The notes under the pieces: model-generated
Told to the model about the DNA's origin: nothing
The model's input: the letters and a program-made list of their open reading frames with translations, nothing else
Database searches by the model: none
Shown: one piece after another, positions 8,354 through 18,224 of the stretch
Numbering within the stretch: the stretch's first letter is position 1
How the letters are laid out: every line of letters begins with the position of its first letter
Position numbers and translations under genes: made by a program
Origin: Bryobacterales bacterium
GTDB lineage: Bacteria; Acidobacteriota; Terriglobia; Bryobacterales; Bryobacteraceae
Assembly (NCBI GenBank): GCA_016721425.1
Contig: JADKID010000009.1
Location: 310,001 to 374,000 of the forward strand
Length of the DNA stretch: 64,000 bases
Direction of reading: 5' to 3'

Positions 8354-11300
8354 GTGCGCCTAAGCGAAATTTGTGTCCAACGCCCCGTCTTCGCCTTCAT
8401 GCTCATCATGTTCCTGGTTGTGATGGGCGTTTTCAGCTTCCTCGATCTCGGCGTCGACCTGTTTCCGCGCACGGACCCCGCCACCGTCTACGTGAGCCTC
8501 CGCCTGCCCGGCGCCAGCCCCGAGGAAGTCGTCTCGCAGGTCATCATGCCTCTGGAGGAGGCCGTTTCCGCTGTCAGCGGCATCGACGAGATGCGCGCTG
8601 TCGTCAGCGAGGGCGGCGGCAGCCTGATCGTCACCTTCACGCTGGAGAAGAACATTAACGAGGCCGTCGACGACGTTCGCGAAAAGGCTGCCGGCGCCGT
8701 CCGGCAGATGCCGCAAAACGTGCTTCCGCCCGTTGTCCGGAAGGCCGACCCGGACTCCGACGCCGTGGTCACTATGGCCCTTAGCGGTAACGTCTCCACC
8801 CGCGAACTGACCGAAACTGCCGACAAGATCGTCCGCCGCGGTCTGGAAACAGTCGACGGTGTCGCCTCCGCTGATATCGGGGGCGGCCGCAAACGCCAGA
8901 TCAACCTGATGCTCGACATTAATAAGATGAACGGCTACAGCATGACCGCCCAGGAGGTGGAGCGCGCCGTCAGATCTGAAAATGTGGAGACCCCAGGCGG
9001 GCGCATTGTCCGCGGCCCTCAGGAGATGGGTGTCCGAACCATGGGCCGGGTGGAGAACGTTGAGCAGTTCAACAATATCATCATCAAAAACTCTGGCGGC
9101 GTCCCCGTCCGCGTCAGGGATGTCGGCTACGCCGAGGACGGCATGGCCGAGCGCCGCACCTTCGCCGCCTACCAGGGCAAGCCCGCCGTCATCATCGAAG
9201 TGAAGCGGCAGATCGGCACGAATACCGTGCGGGTTGTCGATGACATCATCAAGCGCGTCGAGGTCCTCAATAAGCAACTCCCGCCAGGCGTCAAACTCAT
9301 TGTCATCAAGGAAACCGCCACCTACATCAAGAGCTCCGTCGAGAGTCTCGAAGAGCACCTCGTCCTCGGCTCGCTGCTGGCATCCCTCATTATCTGGCTC
9401 TTTATCCGGGATTTCCGCACGGTCCTCATCAGTTCCATCGCCATCCCAACGTCCATCATCACCACCTTCAGCATCATGCGCGTGCTGGACTATACCCTCA
9501 ATTCCATGACTCTGCTGGCGCTCACGCTCGCCGTCGGCATTGTCATCGATGACGCCATCATTGTCCTCGAAAACATCTACCGCTACCTGGAAACTTACCC
9601 GGACATCGACCCCAAACAAGCAGCCATCGATGCCACCAAGGAGATCTCGATGGCCGTCGTCGCCACCACCATCTCCCTGGTCATCATCTTCGTCCCCATC
9701 GCCTTCGTCACCGGTTACGCCAAGAAATACCTCAACCAGTTCGGCTGGACCATGTCGGTCTCCATTCTGGTCTCCATGCTGGTGGCCTTCACGCTCACGC
9801 CCACCCTAAGCGCCCGCATCCTCAAGCGGAAAAAGACCGGGGAGAAGAAGCACGGCCAGCACGAATCCAATGCGATGGAACGCGGCTACGTGCGTATGCT
9901 CGATTGGTCTCTCCACCACCGCTGGGTCATCGTGGCCATCTGCGTAGTGACTTTCGCATCGACTTTCCCTCTCTACAAGAACATCGGCCGCGATTGGATG
10001 CCGCAGGAGGACCAGAGCGAACTCGGACTCAGTCTCGAAATGCCCGAAGGATCGTCGCTGGAAGCCACCGAGCGCGTCGCAATGGATCTGGCGAAAAAGA
10101 TCGAAAAGGTACCCGGTGTCACGATTGTGGTGCCCGGCAGTTCCGGCTTCATTGAGAAGGTCACAATGGCCCGCTTCACCATCCTGCTGGCCCCGCCCAA
10201 CGAGCGCGCGCCTCTCAACGATATTGCGCAGCAGGTCCGCGCCATCACGCGAGAGTACGCCTACACTCGCCCCGCCGTCAGTTTTCCCAACGCCTTGGGC
10301 GGCCGTGATACGTTCGCGCCGATCCGGGCGTCGCTGCTGGGCCCCGATTTCGGCCGCCTGGCGCCCCTGGGCCGCGAGATGCTCGGCAAGCTGATGAAGC
10401 AGCCCGAACTCTCTGACATGCGCGCCAACCTGAATTTCAACAACCCTGAGTTGCAGGTGCAGATCGATCGCCAACTCGCCAGTGATCTCGGCGTCCGCGT
10501 CGCCGACGTCGCCAGTGCGGTCCGTCTCATGATGTCCGGCGACGACGAGATCTCCACCTACAAGGAGCTCGGCGAACAGTACCCGGTCACCATCCGGCTC
10601 ATGCCCGGGCAGCGCGACGACACCCAGATCCTCAGCCGCTTGCTCGTCCCATCCGCCAAACTCGGTCTCATCCGGCTCGATTCCATCGCTCGCCTGGAAC
10701 GCGGCGTTGGCCCCAGCCGCATCGATCGCGTGGCCCGCCAATACGGCATCGGCTTCTACGGCAACCCCGCCGCCGGCTACACACTAGGCCAGGCCTCCGC
10801 CGCCTTCGATCGCGTTGTCGATGAGATGGACTTGCCCTCCGGCATCCGCGTACTCTACTCCGGCCAGGTCAAGATCCTCGAAGAGACCACAGCCAATATG
10901 CTGCTCGCCATCGGACTGGCCTCGATCTTCATGTACATGGTCCTCGCCGCTCAGTTCGAAAGCCTGGTCCACCCCTTCATCATTCTGCTCACCCTGCCGC
11001 TCTCCATCCCCTTCGCGCTGATCTCGCTCATCGCCACTAACCGCTCGCTCAACCTTTTCAGCGCGCTCGGCATTCTGCTGCTCCTCGGCATCGTCAAGAA
11101 GAACGGTATTCTCCAGATCGATTGCATGAACCGCCTCCTCGCGGAGGGATTGCCGCTCAAAGAGGCCATTCTGGAGGCCAACCGCATCCGCTTGCGGCCC
11201 ATCTTGATGACGACGTTTTCGATCATCGCAGGCCTCATCCCCACCGCACTCGCCATCGGCACCGGCGCCGCCACACGCTCCGCCATCGCCATCACCATCA

Positions 11301-11437
11301 TCGGCGGACAAACGCTCTGCCTGCTCCTCTCGCTGCTCGTCGTCCCCGTCGGCTTCGCCTATGTCGAGGACGCCCGGGCCTGGATCAGCCGCCGCCGACA
11401 CACCGGAACAGTACAGCCGACTGCCGCGGGGGATTGA
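8354..11437 (+). CDS. RND multidrug-type efflux permease (AcrB/HAE1 family)
   Basis: A 1,027-residue inner-membrane pump of the resistance-nodulation-division family, the normal length for HAE1 proteins. One TM helix at the N-terminus is followed by a large periplasmic loop (SLRLPGASPEEV), the TM4 Asp pair (GIVIDDAIIVLEN) that relays protons, a second periplasmic loop and the TM10-12 region with the conserved Lys (LGIVKKNGILQID). It would export drugs or other amphiphiles using proton motive force with a membrane fusion protein and a TolC-like channel, but neither gene is next to it. The GTG start at 8354 has AGGAG eight bases upstream. Which substrate it exports cannot be read from sequence. 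Confidence 0.93.
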   Translation: MRLSEICVQRPVFAFMLIMFLVVMGVFSFLDLGVDLFPRTDPATVYVSLRLPGASPEEVVSQVIMPLEEAVSAVSGIDEMRAVVSEGGGSLIVTFTLEKNINEAVDDVREKAAGAVRQMPQNVLPPVVRKADPDSDAVVTMALSGNVSTRELTETADKIVRRGLETVDGVASADIGGGRKRQINLMLDINKMNGYSMTAQEVERAVRSENVETPGGRIVRGPQEMGVRTMGRVENVEQFNNIIIKNSGGVPVRVRDVGYAEDGMAERRTFAAYQGKPAVIIEVKRQIGTNTVRVVDDIIKRVEVLNKQLPPGVKLIVIKETATYIKSSVESLEEHLVLGSLLASLIIWLFIRDFRTVLISSIAIPTSIITTFSIMRVLDYTLNSMTLLALTLAVGIVIDDAIIVLENIYRYLETYPDIDPKQAAIDATKEISMAVVATTISLVIIFVPIAFVTGYAKKYLNQFGWTMSVSILVSMLVAFTLTPTLSARILKRKKTGEKKHGQHESNAMERGYVRMLDWSLHHRWVIVAICVVTFASTFPLYKNIGRDWMPQEDQSELGLSLEMPEGSSLEATERVAMDLAKKIEKVPGVTIVVPGSSGFIEKVTMARFTILLAPPNERAPLNDIAQQVRAITREYAYTRPAVSFPNALGGRDTFAPIRASLLGPDFGRLAPLGREMLGKLMKQPELSDMRANLNFNNPELQVQIDRQLASDLGVRVADVASAVRLMMSGDDEISTYKELGEQYPVTIRLMPGQRDDTQILSRLLVPSAKLGLIRLDSIARLERGVGPSRIDRVARQYGIGFYGNPAAGYTLGQASAAFDRVVDEMDLPSGIRVLYSGQVKILEETTANMLLAIGLASIFMYMVLAAQFESLVHPFIILLTLPLSIPFALISLIATNRSLNLFSALGILLLLGIVKKNGILQIDCMNRLLAEGLPLKEAILEANRIRLRPILMTTFSIIAGLIPTALAIGTGAATRSAIAITIIGGQTLCLLLSLLVVPVGFAYVEDARAWISRRRHTGTVQPTAAGD

Positions 11438-11471
11438 TCTTTCCCCCCGCCGCGTGATTAGCTGGAATCAG

Positions 11472-11675
11472 ATGCCCACCACAAAGAAGACCGCCAAGCC
11501 GCGCGCTCCTCGCGCAAAAAAGCCGGCGGCCAAGACCGCTAAGCGCGTCGTGCCGTGCGTGGTCTGTGGCGCCGAAGTGGCGCCGTTCTCCACCGAAGAA
11601 CTCTGCTGGGTCTGCCGGCGCCTGAAAATCTCCGCCTGGCGCGACACAGAGAATCAGTCCTCCATGCAGGAGTAG
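11472..11675 (+). CDS. small Cys-rich basic protein
   Basis: A 67-residue protein. A Lys/Ala/Pro-rich basic N-terminus (KKTAKPRAPRAKKPAAKTAK) resembling histone H1-like tails is followed by two Cys pairs, CVVC and CWVC, separated by 14 residues, which could form a zinc ribbon or knuckle. The basic tail suggests nucleic-acid binding (inference). It starts 34 bp after the RND permease stop on the same strand and is followed directly by a hairpin. No strong ribosome binding site is seen. I cannot name a family. It is a plausible real gene because the paired cysteines are unlikely by chance and no other frame explains the region. Confidence 0.55.
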   Translation: MPTTKKTAKPRAPRAKKPAAKTAKRVVPCVVCGAEVAPFSTEELCWVCRRLKISAWRDTENQSSMQE

Positions 11676-11703
11676 GGAGGCCTGGCGGCGTCGCCACGCC
11701 TCC
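11676..11703 (+). terminator. hairpin after small Cys-rich gene
   Basis: An inverted repeat starts at the base after the stop codon: GGAGGC and TGGCG pair with CGCCA and GCCTCC around a GCGT loop, with one symmetric C-C mismatch. It is a strong GC-rich stem but lacks a T tract, so it may stabilise the 3' end or assist the better terminator 70 bp downstream. Confidence 0.4.
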
Positions 11704-11775
11704 GGTGCACCGAAACCACACCCACCACCCCGCGCGCCACAACGATCGCGCTACGGGGCCCCTGGACGCCCAAAC

Positions 11776-11806
11776 GGCCGCTAGTTCTTAGCGGCCTCTT
11801 TCTTCT
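11776..11806 (+). terminator. intrinsic terminator for the RND operon
   Basis: A perfect 8-bp stem (GGCCGCTA pairing with TAGCGGCC, loop GTTCT) is followed on the plus strand by TCTTTCTTCT. This is a good rho-independent terminator for transcripts coming from the RND permease. The stem overlaps the last codons and stop of aceE, which runs on the opposite strand, so the same DNA is both coding and terminator. Confidence 0.55.
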
Positions 11807-14471
11807 CCGGGTCGATCCCCAGCTCGTACATCGCCGCCTGCGCCCGCTGCGCGTCAAACTGGCCCCAGCGCGCCAACTGCGAAAGCGCCGCCGTCGCAAT
11901 CGATTCCGCATCCACCTCGAAAAACCGCCGCAGGTACGGCCGCGATTCGCTCCGCCCGAATCCATCGGTGCCCAACGAAACCAGCCGTCCGCTCAGCCAC
12001 GGCGACAGTTGATCCGACAGCACCTTCATGTAGTCGCTGGCCGCAATGATCGGACCCTGCGTGTTCTCCATCGCCCGCTGCACAAACGGCTTGCGCGCCG
12101 GCTCGGCCGGATGCAGCCGGTTCCACCGCTCCGTCGAGATGGCATCCCGCCTCAGTTCGTTGTAGCTCGTCACGCTCCACACATCGGCCGCCACCTGGAA
12201 CTTGTCCCACAGCAGCCGCTGCGCGCGCAATGCCTCGTTCAGCATCGAGGCGCTGCCCCACAGTTGAGCCTTGGCCGGACCGTTCTCGCTGGCGCTCACC
12301 TTGTGAATGCCGGCCAGAATACCCTCGCGCACTTCGTCGCCCACAGGGATCGCCGGCTGCGCGTAGTTCTCGTTGCACACCGAGAGATAGTAGAAGACGT
12401 CTTCGTTATTGGCGTACATCCGCCGCATGCCGTCCTGGATGATCACCGCCAGTTCATAGGCATATGCCGGGTCGTAGCTCACGCAGTTCGGCACAGTCGA
12501 TGCCAGCACGTGGCTGTGCCCGTCTTCGTGCTGCAACCCCTCGCCGTTCAGCGTGGTCCGCCCGGCCGTTGCGCCCAGAAGGAAGCCCCGCCCACGCGCG
12601 TCGCCAAAAGCCCAGATCGCGTCGCCTACGCGCTGGAACCCGAACATCGAATAGTAAATGTAGAACGGCATCGCCGGCACGCCATAGTTGGCATACGCCG
12701 TCCCCGCCGCCGTGAAACTGGCCAGCGAGCCCGCCTCGTTGATGCCCTCTTCCAGCACCTGCCCGTCGCGCGCTTCCTTGTAGTAGAGGAACTGCTCGCT
12801 ATCCACCGGCTTGTACAACTGCCCCATCGGCGCGTAGATCGAAATCTGCCGGAACAGGCTCTCCATGCCGAACGTCCGCGCCTCATCCGGGATGATCGGG
12901 ATGATCATCTTGCCCAGATCCTTATTTTTCAGCAGTTGCTTCAGGATCGACACAAACGCCATCGTGGTCGAAACCGGGCGCCCGCCGCTGCCATCCAGAG
13001 AATCTTTGAATTCGTCCAGTTCCGGCACCGGCAGCGCAAACGGCTTTGGCTTGCGCACCGGCAACGGCCCGCCCAGCGCCTTGCGCCGCGCCTTCAGATA
13101 CTCGATTTCCGGCGAATCGTCCGCCGGCCGGTAGAACGAAACCGTGTGGACCGCGTCCTCTGGAATCGGCACCTGGAACCGCTCGCGCAGCTTCAGCAAC
13201 TCCTGCTCGTTCATCTTCTTCTGCTGGTGCGTCGTGTTGCGGCTCTCGCCTGCCTCACCCATCCCATAACCCTTGACAGTCTTGGCCAGCACCACCGTCG
13301 GACCCGCATTGGATTCGAACGCACGCTTGAAGCCGTTATATACCTTCACCGGGTCGTGCCCGCCGCGCCGCATCGTCCCAAGCTGGTCGTCCGTCATGTC
13401 CGAGACCAGTTCCAACAGCTCCGGATACTTGCCGAAGAACTCGCTGCGCACGTAGGCGCCACCGCGCATCTTGTAGTTCTGGAACTCGCCGTCCACGCAC
13501 TCGTGCATGCGGCGCACCAGCAACCCGGTCTTGTCTTTTTCCAGCAGCCGGTCCCAGTCGCTGCCCCAAACCATTTTCACGACGTTCCACTGCGCGCCGC
13601 GGAAAAACCCTTCCAGCTCCTGGATGATGTTGCCGTTGCCCCGCACCGGCCCGTCCAGCCGCTGCAGGTTGCAGTTCACCACAAAAATCAGATTGTCCAG
13701 CTTCTCATTGGCTGCAATTTGGAGGGCGCCGCGCGATTCCGGCTCGTCCATCTCACCGTCGCCCAGAAACGCCCAGATCTTGCGATTGGTCTTCGGAAGG
13801 ATCCCGCGGTTCTCCAGATAACGCATGAACCGCGCCTGGTAGATCGCATTGATCGGCCCCAGCCCCATCGACACGGTGGGAAACTGCCAGAACTCGGGCA
13901 TCAGCCACGGGTGCGGATACGAGCTCAAACCCGGCGTTTCCCGCAACTCGTGGCGGAAGTTCTTCAGGTGCTCTTCGCTCAGCCGTCCCTCCAGGAACGC
14001 CCGTGAGTACATACCCGGCGAGGCGTGGCCCTGAAAGTAAATCAGATCACCAGGCTGATCGCCCTGCTCGTGCGGAATCGACCCGCGGAAGAAATGGTTC
14101 ATGCCCACTTCATACAGCGTCGCCGAGGAGGCAAATGTCGAAATGTGGCCGCCGATGCCGTCGTCGTACTTGTTGGCGCGCACCACCATCGCCACAGCAT
14201 TCCAACGCACCAGGCTCTTGATGCGCCGTTCCAGCGCACGGTCGCCAGGATACGGCACTTCCTCTTCCACGGAAACCGTGTTCAGGTACGGCGTGGTCAC
14301 GCCGATCGCCGCTGGCACGCCCTTCAGCGATGCGTCAATCGCCAGCCGTTCCAACAGGTAGCGGGCGCGCTCCGGCCCCCCTTCTTCGATCACTTGATCG
14401 AGGGCTTCCAGCCACTCCCCGGTCTCGATCGGGTTCAGGTCTTCCGGCTTGTCTACTTTGTTTCTCAGCAT
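11781..14471 (-). CDS. aceE: pyruvate dehydrogenase E1 component, homodimeric type
   Basis: 896 residues, matching the ~890 of single-chain (E. coli-type) E1. The enzyme decarboxylates pyruvate with thiamine diphosphate and passes the acetyl group to lipoyl-E2. Diagnostic stretches are the N-terminal SLVRWNAVAMVVRANK, then GGHISTFASSATLYEVG with substrate- and cofactor-binding residues, and the ThDP/Mg motif GDGEMDEPESRGAL ending NCN. The E2 and E3 genes are not adjacent. The ATG at 14471 lies 62 bp from the DUF2520 gene stop, and a candidate promoter with an inverted repeat sits in that gap. Its 3' end overlaps a terminator used by the converging RND operon. It is cytosolic and central to acetyl-CoA supply. 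Confidence 0.97.
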   Translation of the reverse strand: MLRNKVDKPEDLNPIETGEWLEALDQVIEEGGPERARYLLERLAIDASLKGVPAAIGVTTPYLNTVSVEEEVPYPGDRALERRIKSLVRWNAVAMVVRANKYDDGIGGHISTFASSATLYEVGMNHFFRGSIPHEQGDQPGDLIYFQGHASPGMYSRAFLEGRLSEEHLKNFRHELRETPGLSSYPHPWLMPEFWQFPTVSMGLGPINAIYQARFMRYLENRGILPKTNRKIWAFLGDGEMDEPESRGALQIAANEKLDNLIFVVNCNLQRLDGPVRGNGNIIQELEGFFRGAQWNVVKMVWGSDWDRLLEKDKTGLLVRRMHECVDGEFQNYKMRGGAYVRSEFFGKYPELLELVSDMTDDQLGTMRRGGHDPVKVYNGFKRAFESNAGPTVVLAKTVKGYGMGEAGESRNTTHQQKKMNEQELLKLRERFQVPIPEDAVHTVSFYRPADDSPEIEYLKARRKALGGPLPVRKPKPFALPVPELDEFKDSLDGSGGRPVSTTMAFVSILKQLLKNKDLGKMIIPIIPDEARTFGMESLFRQISIYAPMGQLYKPVDSEQFLYYKEARDGQVLEEGINEAGSLASFTAAGTAYANYGVPAMPFYIYYSMFGFQRVGDAIWAFGDARGRGFLLGATAGRTTLNGEGLQHEDGHSHVLASTVPNCVSYDPAYAYELAVIIQDGMRRMYANNEDVFYYLSVCNENYAQPAIPVGDEVREGILAGIHKVSASENGPAKAQLWGSASMLNEALRAQRLLWDKFQVAADVWSVTSYNELRRDAISTERWNRLHPAEPARKPFVQRAMENTQGPIIAASDYMKVLSDQLSPWLSGRLVSLGTDGFGRSESRPYLRRFFEVDAESIATAALSQLARWGQFDAQRAQAAMYELGIDPEKKEAAKN

Positions 14472-14488
14472 GGGGGTCCAGATGCGGA

Positions 14489-14521
14489 TCTGACTCCGAT
14501 TTTAACCTGTTTCAAGTCAGA
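14489..14521 (-). promoter_or_regulatory. candidate aceE promoter with inverted repeat
   Basis: In the 62-bp gap upstream of aceE, a TAAAAT -10-like box (minus strand, 14499-14504) lies between the arms of the inverted repeat TCTGAC (14489-14494) and GTCAGA (14516-14521). A dimeric regulator bound there would cover the -10 box. No good -35 is seen. This is weak evidence from pattern only. Confidence 0.28.
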
Positions 14522-14533
14522 CCTCTTTGTCCT

Positions 14534-15364
14534 CTATTTTGTCTTCCTATTGGATGCTCCCGTCGCCCACTCGGACTCATCCAGCCATTCCGTGTCCTGG
14601 CCGTAATACTCCAGGCACGCCCCCAGCACACGGGCATATAGCCGCTCCAGCTTGGCATCCCTCGCCGCCAGCGTTTCGCACTGTGCCGAGATCGCCTCGA
14701 CCCGCCCCGCCGCCGTCGGATTCGGCCAGCCTTTCCGCCCATGCGCATCATACGAGCGCAGCGCCCCCTCCAGCACACGCGACACAATCTGCCTGGAATC
14801 CACATGGCTCAAGCCCGACGCCCTCAGGCTCCGCGTTGCCGCGTCCACCAGTGGCGTCACCAACGCAGAAACCAGTACGATCCCGGCGCCATAGTGCACA
14901 CTTCCGCCCGGCCTCAATTCCACACATCTCACGCCCCCGCCCGACGCCCAGATCCGGACCGCCCGCACCGCTGCCGCATCACCGTCCAGCACCATCAACG
15001 GGCGCGCCGCCGCCGGCGAGATCACCACAGTGCACACTGCCACGCCCAATGCCCGGATCCGCTTCTGCAGTGCCGCACCGTATTCTTCCGCCAGGATCGC
15101 CACCGGGCACCCCGCGCCGCCCATCCGCGCTGACAACACCCCCCACTCCTCCGCCTTCGCTTGCACAACGATCAGCCGGCACGCCAAAAGCCCGGTTGGC
15201 TCTGACGCCCAACCAGCTCGCAGGAGATTCGCATAGCGCGAGGCCAGCCGCTTGTTCACCGCCACAATCGGCCCGAGAGCCCGCGCCAGCGACGGAACTC
15301 GTGCCAGCGGCGACTCAGTCATCCTCCCGGCCGCCAACAGTCCCACCGGCTTCGACTTTTTCAT
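14534..15364 (-). CDS. Rossmann-like and DUF2520 domain protein
   Basis: 276 residues. The N-terminus resembles a Rossmann strand-loop-helix ([21 protein letters not shown], then [19 protein letters not shown]), though the glycine-rich loop is degraded because GxGxxG is not intact. The C-terminal half has the all-helical DUF2520 layout, with [20 protein letters not shown] and [13 protein letters not shown] as family-like stretches. DUF2520 proteins resemble short-chain reductases such as ketopantoate reductase, but their reaction is unknown. I chose the ATG at 15364 because it includes the first Rossmann strand. This makes the gene overlap the end of uvrB by 50 bp. A second in-frame ATG at 15322 overlaps the uvrB stop by 8 bp but would remove that strand. 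It is part of the BrkB-uvrB operon. Confidence 0.72.
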   Translation of the reverse strand: MKKSKPVGLLAAGRMTESPLARVPSLARALGPIVAVNKRLASRYANLLRAGWASEPTGLLACRLIVVQAKAEEWGVLSARMGGAGCPVAILAEEYGAALQKRIRALGVAVCTVVISPAAARPLMVLDGDAAAVRAVRIWASGGGVRCVELRPGGSVHYGAGIVLVSALVTPLVDAATRSLRASGLSHVDSRQIVSRVLEGALRSYDAHGRKGWPNPTAAGRVEAISAQCETLAARDAKLERLYARVLGACLEYYGQDTEWLDESEWATGASNRKTK

Positions 15365-17342
15365 AAGGGCTCGGCGTCTTCAATGCCTTGACACGATCAC
15401 GATACTGCGCCGCCTTCTCAAACTCAAACGATTTCGCAGCCTCTCGCATCTTTTTCTCGAGCTCAGCGATCAGTTCGTTTCTCTGCTGCGGCGTCAACAG
15501 GTCAATCTCGGCGTCGCTCTCGATCGGCGGCGTCGCGTAGTCGCCTTCGCAAACCGCCACCAGGCTCATGTCGATCGGCTTGATGATCGATTGCGGCGTG
15601 ATGTTGTTCTCGATGTTGTAGTCTACCTGAATCCGCCGCCGCCGGTCCGTCTCGTCAATTGCGCGCTTCATGCTATCCGTCATCACATCCGCGTACAAGA
15701 TCGCACGCCCGTTGATGTGACGGGCCGCCCGTCCTATCGTCTGGATCAGAGATCCAGTGGACCGCAGGAATCCTTCCTTGTCAGCGTCCAATATCGCGAC
15801 CATCGACACTTCCGGCAGATCCAGCCCCTCCCGCAACAGGTTCACTCCGATCAGTACATCAATCTCGCCACGCCGCAGATCGCGCAGGATCTTCACACGG
15901 TCCAGTGTCGAGACTTCGCTGTGCATATACGCATTCTTCACGCCCAGCTCAGCGTAGTATTCGTGCAGATCCTCGGCCATCCGCTTCGTCAGGGTTGTGA
16001 TCAGCACCCGCTCGTTCAGCTCCACTCGCTTCCGGATCTCGCCCAGCAGATCGTCCACCTGCCCCTTGATCGGCCTCACTTCCACTGGCGGGTCCACCAG
16101 TCCCGTCGGACGGATCACCTGCTCCACCACCACGCCCGCCGTCTTCTTCAGTTCGTACGGACCCGGCGTCGCCGAAACGTACACCGTCTGATGTACCCGG
16201 TTTTCGAACTCTTCAAACGTCAGCGGCCGGTTGTCCATTGCGCTCGGCATCCGGAATCCGTAGTTCACCAGCGTGTTCTTGCGCGAGCGGTCCCCGTGGT
16301 ACATCCCGCCGATCTGCGGCACCGTCTGATGGCTCTCGTCCAGCATCAGGATCGCGTCCGCCGGCAGATAGTCCAGCAGCGTGGGCGGCGGCTCGCCCGG
16401 CAACCGCCCGCTGAAATGCCGCGAGTAGTTCTCGATGCCGTGGCAGTAGCCCATCTGCCGGATCATCTCCAGATCAAACATCGTGCGCTGCCAGATACGC
16501 TGCGCCTCAATCAGCTTGCCCTGGCTCTCCAGTTCCTTGTGCCACCAGACCAGTTCGCGCTCGATGCTCACCATCGCCTGCTCTTTCGTCTCCGGCGTCA
16601 TGACGTAGTGAGTCTTCGGATAAATTGGCAGCCGCCGGTAGGTCTCCTTCACCTGCCCCAGCAGAGGGTCAATCCGCGAGAGCGATTCCACCTCGTCGCC
16701 CCACAACTGGATGCGGTAGGCGTCGTCATCGTAGGTCGGCCAGATCTCGATCACGTCACCGCGCACGCGAAACGTCCCACGCGCAAAGTCCATATCGTTG
16801 CGCTGATACAGGATCTCCACCAGCTTCTTCGTGATCTGGTCGCGCCGCATCGTCTGGCCCGTCTCCAACATCAGCAGCATCCCGAAATATGCCTCCGGAG
16901 AGCCTAGCCCGTAGATGCACGAAACACTCGCGACGATAATGCAATCCCTCCGCTCAAAGAGAGTCTTTGTCGCCTTCAGGCGCAACTTATCTAGCTCGTC
17001 GTTGATCGTCGCTTCCTTCTCGATGTAGGTGTCCGACGCCGGCACATACGCCTCCGGCTGGTAGTAGTCGTAATAGCTGACAAAGTACTCCACCGCGTTG
17101 TTCGGGAAGAACGTCTTGAACTCCTGGTAGAGTTGCGCCGCCAGTATTTTGTTGTGCGCCATCACCAGCGCCGGCCGCTCGGTCTCCTGGATCACTTTGG
17201 CCATCGTGAAGGTCTTGCCGCTGCCCGTCACGCCCAGCAAGACCTGATGCTGTTCTTCCTGCTCCACGCCCCGAACCAGTTGCTCTATTGCCAGCCCCTG
17301 ATCGCCGCGCGGCGTGTAGTCAATCCCCAGATGGTAAGGCAT
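15315..17342 (-). CDS. uvrB: excinuclease ABC subunit B
   Basis: 675 residues, the normal length. UvrB is the damage-verifying helicase-like subunit of nucleotide excision repair; it is loaded by UvrA and recruits UvrC. Walker [13 protein letters not shown] lies near residues 37-48. The beta-hairpin region [12 protein letters not shown], the Walker B-like DESHQ, motifs V/VI ([15 protein letters not shown] and QTIGRAARH) and the C-terminal UVR motif [20 protein letters not shown] that contacts UvrC are all present. The ATG at 17342 directly abuts the stop of the upstream BrkB gene, so the two are translationally linked. No uvrA or uvrC is nearby. Confidence 0.98.
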   Translation of the reverse strand: MPYHLGIDYTPRGDQGLAIEQLVRGVEQEEQHQVLLGVTGSGKTFTMAKVIQETERPALVMAHNKILAAQLYQEFKTFFPNNAVEYFVSYYDYYQPEAYVPASDTYIEKEATINDELDKLRLKATKTLFERRDCIIVASVSCIYGLGSPEAYFGMLLMLETGQTMRRDQITKKLVEILYQRNDMDFARGTFRVRGDVIEIWPTYDDDAYRIQLWGDEVESLSRIDPLLGQVKETYRRLPIYPKTHYVMTPETKEQAMVSIERELVWWHKELESQGKLIEAQRIWQRTMFDLEMIRQMGYCHGIENYSRHFSGRLPGEPPPTLLDYLPADAILMLDESHQTVPQIGGMYHGDRSRKNTLVNYGFRMPSAMDNRPLTFEEFENRVHQTVYVSATPGPYELKKTAGVVVEQVIRPTGLVDPPVEVRPIKGQVDDLLGEIRKRVELNERVLITTLTKRMAEDLHEYYAELGVKNAYMHSEVSTLDRVKILRDLRRGEIDVLIGVNLLREGLDLPEVSMVAILDADKEGFLRSTGSLIQTIGRAARHINGRAILYADVMTDSMKRAIDETDRRRRIQVDYNIENNITPQSIIKPIDMSLVAVCEGDYATPPIESDAEIDLLTPQQRNELIAELEKKMREAAKSFEFEKAAQYRDRVKALKTPSPYEKVEAGGTVGGREDD

Positions 17343-18179
17343 CTATCGCTTCTTCCTCGGATCGCTCTGCACGTTAAACTCGCACCCGATCATTGCGCTC
17401 AGCGCCAGCAGGTACATCCATACGCACAACGCCATCACCGCCCCGATCGATCCGTACAGCAGATTGTAGTTGGTAATATTGCGCACGTACCAGCCAAATG
17501 CGGTTGTCAGCGTGAGCCACAGGCCCGTCGCCAGAAACGACCCCGGCCAGATCCGCCGGTTGGAGCCAGCGTCCGGCCCGTACATATACAACAACCCCGC
17601 CACCACCACCACAGCGCACGCCGAAACCAGGTACCGCACCACCATCGCGATGAACTTCACTCCGCCCGCCAGCGTTTGGCCCGCGTCCAGCAACCCGAGT
17701 AACAGCAGCACCCGCGTCTCCATCCAGTCACCGAAAATCATCAGGATCGACGCACCCAACACCGGCCCGATGGATACCAGCACCAGCCACAGCGAGATCC
17801 AGCGCCCATGCAGAATCCCCCGGCTACTCTTCCTCTGGTAGGCCGCCTGAAAGCCCTCCATCAGGCTCATCATCACTCCCGACGCTGCCCACAATGCCAG
17901 CACCGTCGCCAGAATCGGTACCGCCAGGGGACGCGTCCCGCGCTGCGTCATCTGGATTCGCAGCAAGTCCTCCACCCCCGCCGGCGCTACCCGGAACAGC
18001 ACCGCGGTGATCTTTCGAGACACCGACGCCGCGTTCATCTGCACCAGGATCGCCGTAGTCGTCGTCAGTACCGGTAGAAAGGCGAGCAGCGCCGAATACG
18101 CTGCTCCCTTGGCAAACCCGAGGGCACCATGCTCATAGGCGCCAAACAGCGCCCGCCGCAATCTGCTCCAGAATGACAT
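17343..18179 (-). CDS. YihY/BrkB family membrane protein
   Basis: A 278-residue inner-membrane protein with about six TM helices and the family pattern: a basic N-terminus, LGFAKGAAYSALLAFLPVL, and a late GSIGAVMALCVWMYLLALSAMIGCEFN. YihY proteins were once mis-assigned as RNase BN, and their physiological role is still not settled. The stop codon is immediately followed by the uvrB ATG, giving an operon BrkB-uvrB-DUF2520. Why a membrane protein is coupled to excision repair is unclear; proximity may only reflect shared expression. Confidence 0.9.
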   Translation of the reverse strand: MSFWSRLRRALFGAYEHGALGFAKGAAYSALLAFLPVLTTTTAILVQMNAASVSRKITAVLFRVAPAGVEDLLRIQMTQRGTRPLAVPILATVLALWAASGVMMSLMEGFQAAYQRKSSRGILHGRWISLWLVLVSIGPVLGASILMIFGDWMETRVLLLLGLLDAGQTLAGGVKFIAMVVRYLVSACAVVVVAGLLYMYGPDAGSNRRIWPGSFLATGLWLTLTTAFGWYVRNITNYNLLYGSIGAVMALCVWMYLLALSAMIGCEFNVQSDPRKKR

Positions 18180-18224
18180 CGCGTTGCCGCAATTATCCCA
18201 GATCAGCGCGCCGGCGCGCCCACT

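Noticed and set aside
12009..14006. Plus-strand open frame of ~665 codons
   Set aside because: Lies antisense to aceE; the product is rich in Arg/His/Pro with no domain. Long antisense frames are common in high-GC coding DNA.
18206..18219. 14-bp perfect palindrome GCGCGCCGGCGCGC between two minus-strand genes
   Set aside because: No loop and no T tract, so it is not a convincing terminator; a GC-rich palindrome of this size can occur by chance in such DNA.
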